Of a DNA stretch of 64,000 nt, positions 42,939-52,628 are shown one piece after another; the stretch's first letter is position 1, and the number at the start of each line of letters is the position of its first letter. The DNA lies in assembly GCF_030676955.1 (NCBI RefSeq), contig NZ_JAUUUU010000001.1:62001-126000 (forward strand), in the 5' to 3' direction. The notes under the pieces were generated by a model. That model saw only the letters and a program-made list of their open reading frames with translations. It searched no databases and had not been told where the DNA came from. Position numbers and translations under genes: made by a program. Origin of the DNA: Porticoccus litoralis. Lineage in GTDB: Bacteria; Pseudomonadota; Gammaproteobacteria; Pseudomonadales; Porticoccaceae.

Positions 42939-43373
42939 ATGACTAATCCTGTAGCCATGAACATCAAAACAGGCACATCACTAAAAAAGGTCGGCGCCAA
43001 ACACCACTACTCAGGAACAGATTTCTGGATCAAGCTGAAGCATGCTGCCAAAGCAGCAGGTAAAGAGCTGGTAGAAAAGAGCCTTTGGCTTTACTACGCT
43101 TCACACCGACCTGAGACACCCACCTGGGCGAAAGCCGCTGTTTACAGTGCGCTGGCGTATTTTATTCTTCCCACCGACACTATTCCGGATTTTATCCCAG
43201 GCACCGGTTATACCGATGATTTGGCAGCCATTCTGGCAGCCGTCTCAACCATCAGTAACTACATTGATGAGGATGTTAAGGTGCGGGCCAGAGAAAAAGT
43301 GAATCACTGGTTTGGTCAAAACGAAGCCAGAAAAGAAGCCAGAAAAGAAGCCAGAAAAGAAGCCAGCCAATAA
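42939..43373 (+). CDS. DUF1232 (YkvA-like) membrane protein with repeat tail
   Basis: A ~144-residue protein with a DUF1232 core: AAVYSALAYFILPTDTIPDFIPGTGYTDDLAAI, which forms one or two short membrane segments. Starts at 42939 or 42957 are both possible; neither has a good ribosome site. The C-terminus is four ARKE-type repeats from a 12-bp tandem array. The function of YkvA proteins is unknown. It lies 55 bp after argS. Confidence 0.82.
   Translation: MTNPVAMNIKTGTSLKKVGAKHHYSGTDFWIKLKHAAKAAGKELVEKSLWLYYASHRPETPTWAKAAVYSALAYFILPTDTIPDFIPGTGYTDDLAAILAAVSTISNYIDEDVKVRAREKVNHWFGQNEARKEARKEARKEASQ
43323..43366 (+). repeat. 12-bp tandem repeat, ~3.7 copies, in frame
   Basis: Unit GAAGCCAGAAAA at 43323, 43335 and 43347, plus a partial fourth. 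It encodes Glu-Ala-Arg-Lys repeats at the end of the DUF1232 protein. Copy-number change would keep the frame. Confidence 0.92.
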
Positions 43374-43386
43374 CATCCGGTCACCC

Positions 43387-44769
43387 CTAGCCCACCAACA
43401 CATGCTGTTTGATTAAGCGGTCGAACTCTTCGCCACTAAGAATTTTCTGCTCCTCAAGGACTTGTCGAATGGTGAGATTGTTTGCCTGCGCATACTTGGC
43501 AATTTCCGCTGCCTTGTCATAACCCAGTGTCGGCGTCAGTGCCGTGACAATCATCAGTGAATATTCGACATTATTAGCCAGCTGTTGCTCATGGCAGGTC
43601 AAGCCATCCAGGCAGTGACGAACAAAATGTCCGGAACTGGCCGCCAGCAACTCAATCGCTTGCAGAACATTGTGAATGATCAGCGGCTTGAACACATTCA
43701 ACTGCAGATGACCTTGGGTACAGGCCAGGTTCACGGCACTGTCGAGGCCCATCACTTGAACGGCGACCATGGTGATTGACTCGATTTGGGTTGGGTTGAC
43801 CTTACCCGGCATAATCGAACTGCCCGGCTCATTGGCGGGTAGCTGGAGTTCTCCCAGCCCGGCTCTTGGGCCGCTGGCCAACATTCTCAAATTGTTACCA
43901 ATGACCAGTAATTCAGAGGCAAACAGGCGCAACGCTGAACTTAACGTCAACAGAGGACCGTGACTGGACAGAGCAGCAAATTTGTTGTCCCCCGATGTCA
44001 CCGTCAGGCCTGAGAGCTGTCTTAACTGCCCTATGACGGCTTCCTGCCAACCCTCTGGGGTGTTCAGTCCGGTACCAACCGCAGTGCCTCCAATCGCCAG
44101 CGAATACAACCCATCTCGGGCTCGTTCTAGCTGGGCGATGACTCCCTCAATCTGGGCGACATAACCACCGAACTCCTGTCCCAGTGTCATCGGTGCTGCA
44201 TCCATCAGGTGTGTGCGACCCACTTTCCAGAGGCCCTCAAACTCGACAGCTTTACCTTGTAAAGCATCCCGTAGGTTCACCAGCGATGGAAGTAGTATTC
44301 GCTCCACCGCCCATAGTGCCGACAGGTGCATAGCAGTGGGGAACACGTCGTTCGAAGATTGGGAACAGTTCACATGATCATTGGGGTGCACAGGGCTTTT
44401 GCTGCCACGACTTCCCCCTGCCAATTCGTTGGCACGATTGGCAATCACCTCGTTCATGTTCATGTTGCCCTGTGTACCGCTGCCACTCTGCCAGATAGAC
44501 AGGGGAAACTGCCCATCGTGCTCTCGTGCCAACACTTCATCACAGGCTTTAACGATCAGCGCTTTCTGCTGACCATCCAGTTGGTCAAGCTGTTCATTGG
44601 CAATGGCAGCCGCTTTTTTGATAACAGCCAATGCTTCTATGACCAGCCATGGCATGGCACCACCATGGTGAGGAAAGTTTTCCTTGGCACGTTGGGTTTG
44701 TGCGCCCCACAAGGCAGCTTCCGGGACCCTGACCGAGCCCAGAGAATCGTTTTCGTCGCGATATTTCAT
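43387..44769 (-). CDS. fumC: Class II fumarase FumC
   Basis: Oxygen-stable fumarate hydratase, 460 residues. The fumarase/aspartase signature GSSIMPGKVNPTQ is present, along with the substrate segments SGTQGNMNMNEVIANRA and HPNDHVNCSQSSNDVFPTAMH. The start is ATG 44769 (MKYRDENDSLGSV); an upstream GTG is less likely. It appears monocistronic. Confidence 0.95.
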   Translation of the reverse strand: MKYRDENDSLGSVRVPEAALWGAQTQRAKENFPHHGGAMPWLVIEALAVIKKAAAIANEQLDQLDGQQKALIVKACDEVLAREHDGQFPLSIWQSGSGTQGNMNMNEVIANRANELAGGSRGSKSPVHPNDHVNCSQSSNDVFPTAMHLSALWAVERILLPSLVNLRDALQGKAVEFEGLWKVGRTHLMDAAPMTLGQEFGGYVAQIEGVIAQLERARDGLYSLAIGGTAVGTGLNTPEGWQEAVIGQLRQLSGLTVTSGDNKFAALSSHGPLLTLSSALRLFASELLVIGNNLRMLASGPRAGLGELQLPANEPGSSIMPGKVNPTQIESITMVAVQVMGLDSAVNLACTQGHLQLNVFKPLIIHNVLQAIELLAASSGHFVRHCLDGLTCHEQQLANNVEYSLMIVTALTPTLGYDKAAEIAKYAQANNLTIRQVLEEQKILSGEEFDRLIKQHVLVG

Positions 44770-44849
44770 TGTCTGCACCACCTGATTTGTACCCGTTGAA
44801 ATATTGCGGAGTTGGCAATCGTCGTGTCTGTTAGGAAAATCACAACGAT

Positions 44850-44886
44850 AAAAAAGGGAAGAAGGATGTCTGCCCTCTTCCCTTTT
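44850..44886 (-). terminator. Rho-independent terminator after the peroxiredoxin gene
   Basis: An 11-bp stem AAAAGGGAAGA / TCTTCCCTTTT with a 13-nt loop. The minus strand continues into a T-run. Confidence 0.8.
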
Positions 44887-44890
44887 CTGC

Positions 44891-45415
44891 TCAGCGGTTT
44901 TTCAGGTAATTCAACATGGTGTCCGCATCGGAAACCTCAAAGGGATCGGTCTGGCAGTTATCTTCGAAGCCTGGCTCGCAGAACATCTGCTTGATCTCAC
45001 CGTCTTCCACATACATGGAGTAACGCCAGCTCCGCTGGCCAAAGCCGAGGTTATTTTTATCCACGAGCATGCCCATTTTTCTCGTAAATTCACCATTACC
45101 ATCGGGCAACAGGAACACATTCTTGGCATTCTGGCTTTTACCCCACTGGAACATCACAAAAGCATCGTTCACTGAGACACAGACCACAGCGTCGACACCC
45201 AGCGCTTTAAACTCATCATACAGTTCCTCATATCGAGGCAGGTGTGAGGTAGAACAGGTGGGTGTGAATGCACCGGGCAGAGAAAATACGATGACATTTT
45301 TGCCCTTGAAAATATCGTCAGTGTGCAGGTCCTTCCACTCAAAGGGGTTGGGCCCACCCAATGCTTCATTGCGCACACGGGTTTTGAAAACGACGTTTGG
45401 AACTCTGCTTTGCAT
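44891..45415 (-). CDS. Peroxiredoxin, Prx5-type
   Basis: A 174-residue thiol peroxidase of the AhpC-TSA Prx5 group. The peroxidatic Cys lies in PGAFTPTCSTSHLP. The CVSVNDAFVMFQWGKSQ and RSWRYSMYVEDGEI segments are typical. ATG 45415 with GGAGAAACACT upstream is chosen over a longer frame. A late Cys near CQTDPFEVSDADTML may be the resolving residue. No glutaredoxin domain is fused. Confidence 0.92.
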   Translation of the reverse strand: MQSRVPNVVFKTRVRNEALGGPNPFEWKDLHTDDIFKGKNVIVFSLPGAFTPTCSTSHLPRYEELYDEFKALGVDAVVCVSVNDAFVMFQWGKSQNAKNVFLLPDGNGEFTRKMGMLVDKNNLGFGQRSWRYSMYVEDGEIKQMFCEPGFEDNCQTDPFEVSDADTMLNYLKNR

Positions 45416-45570
45416 AGTGTTTCTCCGTTTGTGACACCAAGGTCTGTTGATCATCAAGGAACATCATTCGACGTCCTGTTATTTATATCTTAGTAAAAGC
45501 AGGTTAATTGCAAAAATTAATTATTGATATTGTCTTAATAGCTTCTGGTTAACTACACAAATTATCGATA

Positions 45571-46068
45571 TCAAGCAAGCAAAGGCCGGTAATACCCTGC
45601 TATCACCTCATCAAAGCAACAAAAGATGACGTGCTGCAGCGACGAGCCCTGATCGAGTTGCTTCTGTACTTCAAACACCGCTAAAGGAGCGGCCAACTCC
45701 GAGGGATAACCATAGACACCACAACTGATGGCAGGAAAAGCAATACTGGATACTCCGAGTTCATTCGCCAAGACCATAGCCTGGCGATAGCAACTGGCCA
45801 ACAGGGCTTGTTCTCCGCTACCCCCTCCACGCCAGATAGGTCCTACTGCATGAAATATATATCGGGCAGAAAGATTGAAGGCCGGCGTCACAACAACCTG
45901 CCCTGTGGGGCAGCCCCCTAGCTTCCGGCAGGCCTGCTGCAATTGCTCATAACCTGCCGCGCGGTGAATGGCCCCATCTACGCCACCACCGCCGGCGAGT
46001 TGCTGATTGGCGGCATTAACCACAACCTCAACCTTGAGACGGGTAATATCGCCAACAACCACCTCCAT
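45571..46068 (-). CDS. Macrodomain protein (YmdB/MacroD-like)
   Basis: A 165-residue macro domain that binds ADP-ribose and probably hydrolyses O-acetyl-ADP-ribose. It has VVGDITRLKVEVVVNAAN, GGGGVDGAIHRAAG and the loop FPAISCGVYGYPSE. It lies 27 bp after mscS on the same strand. ATG 46068 is used; a GTG two codons upstream is possible. Confidence 0.92.
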   Translation of the reverse strand: MEVVVGDITRLKVEVVVNAANQQLAGGGGVDGAIHRAAGYEQLQQACRKLGGCPTGQVVVTPAFNLSARYIFHAVGPIWRGGGSGEQALLASCYRQAMVLANELGVSSIAFPAISCGVYGYPSELAAPLAVFEVQKQLDQGSSLQHVIFCCFDEVIAGYYRPLLA

Positions 46069-46094
46069 ACCCACGGTTTAAACCTCTACAGCTA

Positions 46095-46922
46095 TCAGAG
46101 CTGGGGAGTGCCCCCTTTGATATGGACATCCCGCTGCGGGAACGGAATGGTGATGCCCTCGCGGTCGAAGGCCAGTTTCAGGTCTTCCATGGTCCCAAAA
46201 TAGACTTCAAAATAATCCTTGGAAACGCACCAGGGGCGCACCAGCAAGTTGATTGAGCTGTCGGCATGGGCGCTGACAAAAACATCCGGGGCAGGTGTTT
46301 TCAGCACTTTGGGGTTGGCCTCAAGCACCTGTCTGATCACCTGCTTGGCCTTGAGAATGTCATCCTGGTAACTGATACCAAAGGTCATATCGACCCTGCG
46401 TGTCGGTTCACAGAAGATGTTCTTCAGGCAGCCGTTAGAAAGAATCCCGTTGGGAATGACCACCACTTCGTTATCCCGTGTTTTCAAGATCGTGTTAAAG
46501 ATCTGGATCTCTTCAACCAGTCCCCGGTAACCCTGAGCTTCAATCTCATCCCCGGCTTTGAACGGCTTGAAAAACAGGATCAGCACACCGCCAGCAAAGT
46601 TAGCCAGGCTACCCTGCAATGCCAACCCCACTGCCAAACCGGCCGCACCCAGCAAGGCGATCAGCGATGCCGTCTCTACCCCCACCATGGAAGCCACAAT
46701 GACCAACAGCACCCCTTTCAAAAGAATATTGGTAAAACTGTGAAAAAACGTTCGCAGGGTTTTTTCCGCATCACTTTTCATTAGTGCGCGATCCAGGAAA
46801 TAGAGAATTCGGCCAATAAGCCACCAGCCAACGCCCAGCACAACCAGGGCCAGTAACAATTTGCCACCGTACGCCACCATCAAAGTGGATAATGTCTCAC
46901 TGAATGTCTGATTTTTTTCCAT
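46095..46922 (-). CDS. mscS: Small-conductance mechanosensitive channel MscS
   Basis: A 275-residue channel with three membrane helices. The pore-lining TM3 region reads AALLGAAGLAVGLALQGSLANFAGGV-like, rich in Ala and Gly as in E. coli MscS. The beta domain (FKPFKAGDEIEAQG, VVIPNGIL) and the cytoplasmic cage follow. It is the plain MscS type without extra N-terminal domains. Confidence 0.94.
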   Translation of the reverse strand: MEKNQTFSETLSTLMVAYGGKLLLALVVLGVGWWLIGRILYFLDRALMKSDAEKTLRTFFHSFTNILLKGVLLVIVASMVGVETASLIALLGAAGLAVGLALQGSLANFAGGVLILFFKPFKAGDEIEAQGYRGLVEEIQIFNTILKTRDNEVVVIPNGILSNGCLKNIFCEPTRRVDMTFGISYQDDILKAKQVIRQVLEANPKVLKTPAPDVFVSAHADSSINLLVRPWCVSKDYFEVYFGTMEDLKLAFDREGITIPFPQRDVHIKGGTPQL

Positions 46923-46975
46923 TAAAATACCCTCTTACCTATAAGTACGGTGAAACCTGGAGCCAGTCTGGCCGA

Positions 46976-48520
46976 TTATTCCTGTTTATTGAGCATCTGC
47001 GACATTTCAAGAAAGCCTTGTTTAACCATATTTTCCGGTGCGGGAGTCAGCATGCTGGTAACAAGAATTGCCGCCAGGGATACAAAAAATGCGGGCACCA
47101 GTTCGTAGACCTCAAAAATGCCACCGGATAACTGCTTCCAGACCACCACCGTCACCCCTCCGGAAATAACACCGGCCAGAGCGCCCTGCCAATTCATGCG
47201 CGGCCAATACAGGCTCAGCAAGGTCACAGGCCCCAATGTGGCACCGAGCCCTCCCCAGGCATAGGCCACCACATCAAGTACCTTGCTGTCGGGGTCCATT
47301 GCTACGCCTGTCGCCACTGTCGCAATCACCGCAACGGCCCAGCGCCCCGCAGTGATGCGGCCCTTTTCGGATAACTGATGACCACTGAGCATGGGATAGA
47401 GATCTTCGGCCAGCGCAGAAGAACTCGCCAGCAACTGGGAATCAACGGTACTCATGATCGCGGCCAGAATGGCTGCCAGAAGAAAACCGGCCACCAGAGG
47501 ATGAAACAGTATCTGGACCATCGCCATAAACACGTGTTCGGCATCTGACAGTGGTGCTGATAACAGCGCCAATCCCGTAATACCAACAGCTATGGACATT
47601 GCATACACCAGTAGTGACCAGCTGATACCGATTGCCGAAGCGGTACGTAATTGGACATGCGAGTGGATGGCCTTGAAACGTGCCAGGATGTGCGGTTGAC
47701 CAAAATAGGCCAGCCCCCACCCCATCAGGCTGATGATGGCCAGCGCATCCAGCGGATTACCCTCACGGTCGGTGGCCATAGACAACAAGGCGGGATTGTT
47801 TGCCTCAGTCGTACCCACAAGCTGGCTGTAACCACCCAGATTGGCCATGGCCATCCACGGCACCAGCACCAGGGCTAGTGTCATGAGGATTGCCTGAAAT
47901 ACGTCGGTCCAGGAAACCGCAAGAAACCCCCCGAACAGGGTGTAGAAAATGATAATCACGGCCCCCAGCAATACTGACAGTTGGTATTCGAACCCAAAAA
48001 CCGCAACAAATAATTTCCCGGCCCCGATTAATCCGGAGCTGACATAGAACAAAAAGAACAGCAGGATGAACAGGCCTGAAGAAAGCTTAAGCCATGGTAC
48101 CGGGCATTGAAAACGACGGTGCAAATACGCTGGAAGTGTGACGGCATCATCCAGCTGATAACTGTAGACACGCAGGCGCTTGGCAGACAGCAGCCAATTG
48201 AGCGCGACACCGATACAGAGGCCGAGAGCAATCCAGCTTGCCTCCATGCCCGCCAAATAAGCATATCCCGGCAACCCGAGCAAAACCCAACCACTCATGT
48301 CGGAAGCCCCGGCACTGAGAGCAGCAACACCTGCAGACAATCGGCGCCCACCCAGAAAATAATCCGAAGCGGAACGGGTTTTCGTCCAGGCGAGAATCCC
48401 TATACCCAGCACAACCACCAAATAGACACAGAACGTCAGTGCTATCGACAAGCTAAACGTGGCCAACCACCCGCTCCCGGTTTTTCTTATGGATCCATTA
48501 TTTATCAGTTTGATCGCCAC
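46976..48520 (-). CDS. putP: Sodium/proline symporter PutP
   Basis: A sodium:solute symporter with about 13 helices. TRSASDYFLGGRRLSAG, GASDMSGWVLLGLPG and GWGLAYFGQPHILARFKAI are typical of PutP. The GTG at 48520 gives 514 residues; a TTG at 48466 preceded by GGGAG would remove 18 atypical residues and may be the true start. Na+ dependence agrees with the marine character of the window. It uptakes proline as a nutrient or osmolyte. Confidence 0.92.
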   Translation of the reverse strand: MAIKLINNGSIRKTGSGWLATFSLSIALTFCVYLVVVLGIGILAWTKTRSASDYFLGGRRLSAGVAALSAGASDMSGWVLLGLPGYAYLAGMEASWIALGLCIGVALNWLLSAKRLRVYSYQLDDAVTLPAYLHRRFQCPVPWLKLSSGLFILLFFLFYVSSGLIGAGKLFVAVFGFEYQLSVLLGAVIIIFYTLFGGFLAVSWTDVFQAILMTLALVLVPWMAMANLGGYSQLVGTTEANNPALLSMATDREGNPLDALAIISLMGWGLAYFGQPHILARFKAIHSHVQLRTASAIGISWSLLVYAMSIAVGITGLALLSAPLSDAEHVFMAMVQILFHPLVAGFLLAAILAAIMSTVDSQLLASSSALAEDLYPMLSGHQLSEKGRITAGRWAVAVIATVATGVAMDPDSKVLDVVAYAWGGLGATLGPVTLLSLYWPRMNWQGALAGVISGGVTVVVWKQLSGGIFEVYELVPAFFVSLAAILVTSMLTPAPENMVKQGFLEMSQMLNKQE

Positions 48521-48718
48521 TGCATCACTGAACCCTGTATTCCCAAATAAATTTGGTCAAATAATAGTCAATATTGGAGCAGAAAATAACTTAAGTTAGC
48601 TATAATTTATAATTTTAAATTGAGTTATTTAATATAACATGCTAATAATGAACAAAATTATAAGATCATGAAGACAATGTGAACCCGACTGCATCAATAA
48701 GAGCACAGGAGCCAAGTC

Positions 48719-49204
48719 ATGATTTTTACTGCTGGGGATTTACGTCATCTCGTTATTCGGGAGACACTGAACTATCTGAACGACTGGTCACAAGCTGCGG
48801 AAAATCTACTTTTGGGGACGGCGGCACATGAATCTGGCCTGGGAGGCTGGCACGAAGGGCGTCGAGTGGGCCTCTACCGCATAACGCCAAGCATGCACAG
48901 GACGGTCTGGGACAATTACCTGATACAGCATCCCGAACTGGCCAGTGATATCCGCGGCATAGCCGGACAGCACAGTTTTCTCAAGGATCCTCACGGCGAA
49001 CTGGCCACCAACCTCAAATATGCCACAGCCATAGCCTGGATGATTTATCGGCGGGCTGAACAGGCGTTGCCCGATCCAGCTAATATCGGTGCCCTGGGCA
49101 CATACTGGCACCGTCACTTTCGCTCTCGACCGGAAGGGTCTGCCAAGGACTTTGTCACCAGTTATCAGTTGCTGATCAGAGATGAAACCCTCGCCGCGGC
49201 CTGA
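48719..49204 (+). CDS. Lysozyme-like orphan protein
   Basis: A 161-residue protein with ATG 48719 after AGGAGCCAAGTC. The segment LLLGTAAHESGLGGWHEG with Glu38, then GLYRITPSMHRTVWDNYL, resembles the catalytic-Glu region of lysozyme-like phage and bacterial proteins; ALGTYWHRHFRSRPEGS closes it. There is no signal peptide or membrane segment and no lysis gene nearby. It is an orphan between putP and der, in an AT-rich neighbourhood. The role could be a domesticated phage enzyme (inference). Confidence 0.68.
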   Translation: MIFTAGDLRHLVIRETLNYLNDWSQAAENLLLGTAAHESGLGGWHEGRRVGLYRITPSMHRTVWDNYLIQHPELASDIRGIAGQHSFLKDPHGELATNLKYATAIAWMIYRRAEQALPDPANIGALGTYWHRHFRSRPEGSAKDFVTSYQLLIRDETLAAA

Positions 49205-49217
49205 TAGGCCAAAACAC

Positions 49218-50612
49218 TTATTTCTTTTTAACGTGTTTCATTAAGCGCCGCTTTTTCGCGACCTGACGTGCGGTGAGTTTATTCTTTTTCCCTGCATAGG
49301 GATTCTCACTGGAGCGGTACTCAATTCTTACCGGGGTGCCATGCAGATCCAGCGCCTTGCGAAAAAGCTTTTCCAGGTAACGCGTGTAATGACTGGGCAC
49401 CTCTTCCGTCTGGTTGCCGTGAATAACAATCACCGGAGGGTTTTGCCCCCCTGCGTGGGCATAGCGCAGCTTGATACGACGCCCCCTGACCATAGGTGGC
49501 TGATGCTCAGTCACCGCATCCTGCAGGATACGAGTCAGCCGGTTGGTTCCCAGTTTGTCGGTGGCGGCGGCAAAGGCTTTTTCAATGGACTCGTATAGGT
49601 GACCTACTCCCGTGCCATGCAGTGCAGAGATGAAGTGTACATCGGCGAAGTCCACAAATCGCAGGCGCCTTTCCAGCTCCGTCTTGATCCAGGCTTTGTT
49701 GTCCGCCTCAAGCCCATCCCATTTATTCACTGCCAGCACCAATGCTCGTCCGGACTCAATGGTTGTACCCATCAGGTGTAAATCCTGATCAACCAGGCCT
49801 TCCCGAGCATCAATCAGCAATACCACCACATTGGCATCTTCAATGGCCTGCAGGGTTTTTACGATGGAGAATTTTTCCACCGCTAACTTAATGTTCTTGC
49901 GACGCCGTATTCCGGCGGTATCGATCAGTGTGTAGTTCTTGCCATCTCGCTCGTAATCAATGTAGACACTGTCTCTGGTCGTTCCCGGCATATCAAAAAC
50001 AACCACCCGCTCTTCACCCAGTAAACGGTTAACCAGCGTGGACTTACCGACATTTGGCCGTCCAATCACCGCAATTTTAATACCGCGCTCTGCTTCTTCT
50101 TCAGACTCCACCAATTCTTCTTCTGGGAAGGGGCTCAGTACCGCTTCCATGAGCTGGCGTACGCCGCGACCATGGGTTGCTGTAGTGGGATAGACTTCGG
50201 GAATACCCAGTTCAAAGAACTCGGCCATGGCGACATCGGGATTTATGCCATCAATTTTATTGGCCACCAGATATACCTTTCGGCCGTTACTACGCATCTC
50301 TTCCGCCAGACGCCTGTCGACAGGCGTGAGGCCATCCCGGCTGTCGACTACCAGCAGAACCGCATCAGCCTCTTCAATAGCCTGCATCGACTGCATTGCC
50401 ATAGCTGAATCAATGCCCTCTTCCTCACCGGTAATGCCGCCGGTATCAATCAGCATGTAACGACGACCCTGAAATTCACCCTCGCCGTATTTCCTGTCAC
50501 GGGTCAGCCCTGGATAGTTTGCCACCAGCGCATCGTGACTTTTGGTCAAGCGATTAAATAAGGTCGATTTGCCGACATTGGGTCGGCCAACTAAAGCGAT
50601 TACTGGGACCAT
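49218..50612 (-). CDS. der: GTPase Der (EngA)
   Basis: A double-GTPase ribosome assembly factor, 464 residues. Two G domains each have a P-loop GRPNVGKST and DTGGI/DTAGI switch; NKIDG and NKWDG are the G4 motifs. A C-terminal KH domain ends in a Lys-rich tail. The start is ATG 50612 (MVPVIALVGRPNVGKS); the longer frame upstream is rejected. It is separated from bamB by a terminator. Confidence 0.96.
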   Translation of the reverse strand: MVPVIALVGRPNVGKSTLFNRLTKSHDALVANYPGLTRDRKYGEGEFQGRRYMLIDTGGITGEEEGIDSAMAMQSMQAIEEADAVLLVVDSRDGLTPVDRRLAEEMRSNGRKVYLVANKIDGINPDVAMAEFFELGIPEVYPTTATHGRGVRQLMEAVLSPFPEEELVESEEEAERGIKIAVIGRPNVGKSTLVNRLLGEERVVVFDMPGTTRDSVYIDYERDGKNYTLIDTAGIRRRKNIKLAVEKFSIVKTLQAIEDANVVVLLIDAREGLVDQDLHLMGTTIESGRALVLAVNKWDGLEADNKAWIKTELERRLRFVDFADVHFISALHGTGVGHLYESIEKAFAAATDKLGTNRLTRILQDAVTEHQPPMVRGRRIKLRYAHAGGQNPPVIVIHGNQTEEVPSHYTRYLEKLFRKALDLHGTPVRIEYRSSENPYAGKKNKLTARQVAKKRRLMKHVKKK

Positions 50613-50701
50613 TTCACCGTACTCAAAAAATCTCCGGGTATCACACCCGATTTCCCAATCTCTGGGGATGTTGTACTGAGTTTTTTCTTTCCCTGTAAAT
50701 A

Positions 50702-50733
50702 TAAAATGCCGCCCTTCAGGCAAAGGGCGGCAT
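50702..50733 (-). terminator. Rho-independent terminator after bamB
   Basis: Perfect 11-bp stem ATGCCGCCCTT / AAGGGCGGCAT with a 6-nt loop and a T-rich tail on the minus strand. Confidence 0.83.
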
Positions 50734-50752
50734 CCACATTCTCTACAGCCAT

Positions 50753-51925
50753 TTACTCAATACTGAAAGCAGACAATTTACCACTGTTATCCAGGATATA
50801 GAGTGTTTCGTCATCGACCAGCATGGGTGCTGTGACACCACTCCCCACTTTGGCACGAGCGACAAAATGGCCATCCGTCTGAGACAGCGCATGCAGGAAT
50901 CCCTCTGCATCACCGACCACCACGTAACCATTGAACACCACCGGACTGCTCAGCTTGCGGTAAGTCAATTGAGCGTTAAGCCACAATTGTTGCCCGCTGC
51001 TGGCCCGCATGGCCTCAATGGCATCATTCTTTTGAACCAGGTAAATCTGTTCCAGACCGAAGGCGAGATCGCGCGTGGTTGACGCATCCTGATACCAGAT
51101 ACCCCGGCCTGTGGATCGGGCGATAGCGCCAATGCGACCCTGGTAGCTGGCCACATAGAGTATTTCACCTGACTGCACAGGCTGACCATCGATGTCCACC
51201 ATACGCTCAAGTTCTGTACGCCCCTGGGGCACCGCGACCCGATTTTCCCAGATCTCCTCACCGGAATTCGGGTTCAGGGCGTGCACTTTGCCGTTGGCAA
51301 AGGTGACGATAACTGCGTCGTAGCCAACCTGGGGCGATGTTGTGCCCCGCAGGGTTAGCACTGGAACATCTGCTTCAAAAACCCAGAGTTTTTTGCCATC
51401 GTCGGCATCCAAGCCAACCACACGGCCATCCTGCGATTGCACAGCCACGACGATGCCATTGGTACCAGGCGCTGCCAATATTTCGCTGGTCACATAAGTA
51501 TGCCAACGCTGCTCACCAGTGTTGGCATCCAGGGCGAACACATCACCCAGGGTACTGCCCACGAGGACGAGATCATTGCCCACGCCTACACCACCGCCGA
51601 GATCAACATCCAGCTCCACTTTCCAGCGTTTTTCGCCGGAAGCAGCATCAATGGCAGCCACCTCACCCTGACTATCCGCCACGTAGATCATTCCATTCGA
51701 AATGGCCGGGCGAATGCCACCATTAACTGAGCGATATTTGCCCACAGCATTAGTGGACCAACGCTTTGTAAACTTGGCTTCCTGCATGAATTCCTGCAGG
51801 GCAGCAGGGGCAATCTTTTCGCCGGCATCGTCAACTTTAGGTGTGCCCAGCTTATCCTTGATAGAGGAAATGCTACACCCTGAGATCAATAGGCAAGCTG
51901 CCAATAGCCAGGTTAAATGTCTCAT
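50753..51925 (-). CDS. bamB: Outer membrane assembly lipoprotein BamB
   Basis: A 390-residue lipoprotein of the BAM complex. The lipobox LISGC sits at residues 13-17. The rest is a PQQ-type beta-propeller with repeated DADDGKKLW, LNPNSGEEIWENRV and similar blades. Its start overlaps the yfgM stop by one base (TGATG). The hisS-yfgM-bamB-der order is typical. Confidence 0.94.
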   Translation of the reverse strand: MRHLTWLLAACLLISGCSISSIKDKLGTPKVDDAGEKIAPAALQEFMQEAKFTKRWSTNAVGKYRSVNGGIRPAISNGMIYVADSQGEVAAIDAASGEKRWKVELDVDLGGGVGVGNDLVLVGSTLGDVFALDANTGEQRWHTYVTSEILAAPGTNGIVVAVQSQDGRVVGLDADDGKKLWVFEADVPVLTLRGTTSPQVGYDAVIVTFANGKVHALNPNSGEEIWENRVAVPQGRTELERMVDIDGQPVQSGEILYVASYQGRIGAIARSTGRGIWYQDASTTRDLAFGLEQIYLVQKNDAIEAMRASSGQQLWLNAQLTYRKLSSPVVFNGYVVVGDAEGFLHALSQTDGHFVARAKVGSGVTAPMLVDDETLYILDNSGKLSAFSIE

Positions 51926-52626
51926 CAGGCATCTCCCTCGGAGGCTGGATCAACCGGATCAGTTGTTTCAACCTCGGGTGCCACATGATTGAGCTTCAGC
52001 TCTATAATGGTACGTGTCTGGTTGTCATTGAGCACAAGCTTTTGCAGGGCATCACGATAGGCAGTATAGGCAGCCGCTTTATCACCTTTAATTACCTGAA
52101 AATCACCAATTGCTTCAGCGTAAGCCGAACCCATGGCCCCGGCATCAACACCTTTCAGCATATCAATGGCTTTGTCCAGATTACCTGATGCGGCTTCCAG
52201 TCGGGCCAGGCGCAACTTAATAATCAGTAACAATCCATCATCTGCACCTTTCTCCGCCCACTGCAGCTGGCTTTTGGCAACCTCCAGGTCATCAGCTTCC
52301 ACAGCCAGGCGCGCCAGCAACATCGCCGCGTAGCGGGCATACTGACTACTGGCATGCTCGCTTTTCAGCTGCTCTGCCAATGCTACCGCCTGCTCCCGCT
52401 TCTCAGCTTCAAGTGCCTGTCCGGGCTGTACCTGCGAGACTTCCATCATCTGCTGATAGACAATGGCTGCCGCTTCCGTCTGCGCCTGACGGTGACCTTT
52501 CCATAAGTCCCAACCGAAATACCCGCCCACGGCGAGCACAACCACAATCACCGTGGACAGACCGTTCTCTTTCCACCAGCGTTTGAGACTTTCCAGCTGT
52601 TCCTCTTCGCTGAGATGTTCTGCCAC
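51925..52626 (-). CDS. yfgM: YfgM family protein (SecYEG-associated TPR protein)
   Basis: A 233-residue protein with one N-terminal membrane helix (about residues 20-42; STVIVVVLAVGGYFGWDLW) and a periplasmic TPR-like helical domain. YfgM links to SecYEG and PpiD in E. coli. It lies 2 bp after hisS and overlaps bamB by one base. Confidence 0.9.
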   Translation of the reverse strand: MAEHLSEEEQLESLKRWWKENGLSTVIVVVLAVGGYFGWDLWKGHRQAQTEAAAIVYQQMMEVSQVQPGQALEAEKREQAVALAEQLKSEHASSQYARYAAMLLARLAVEADDLEVAKSQLQWAEKGADDGLLLIIKLRLARLEAASGNLDKAIDMLKGVDAGAMGSAYAEAIGDFQVIKGDKAAAYTAYRDALQKLVLNDNQTRTIIELKLNHVAPEVETTDPVDPASEGDA

Positions 52627-52628
52627 TG

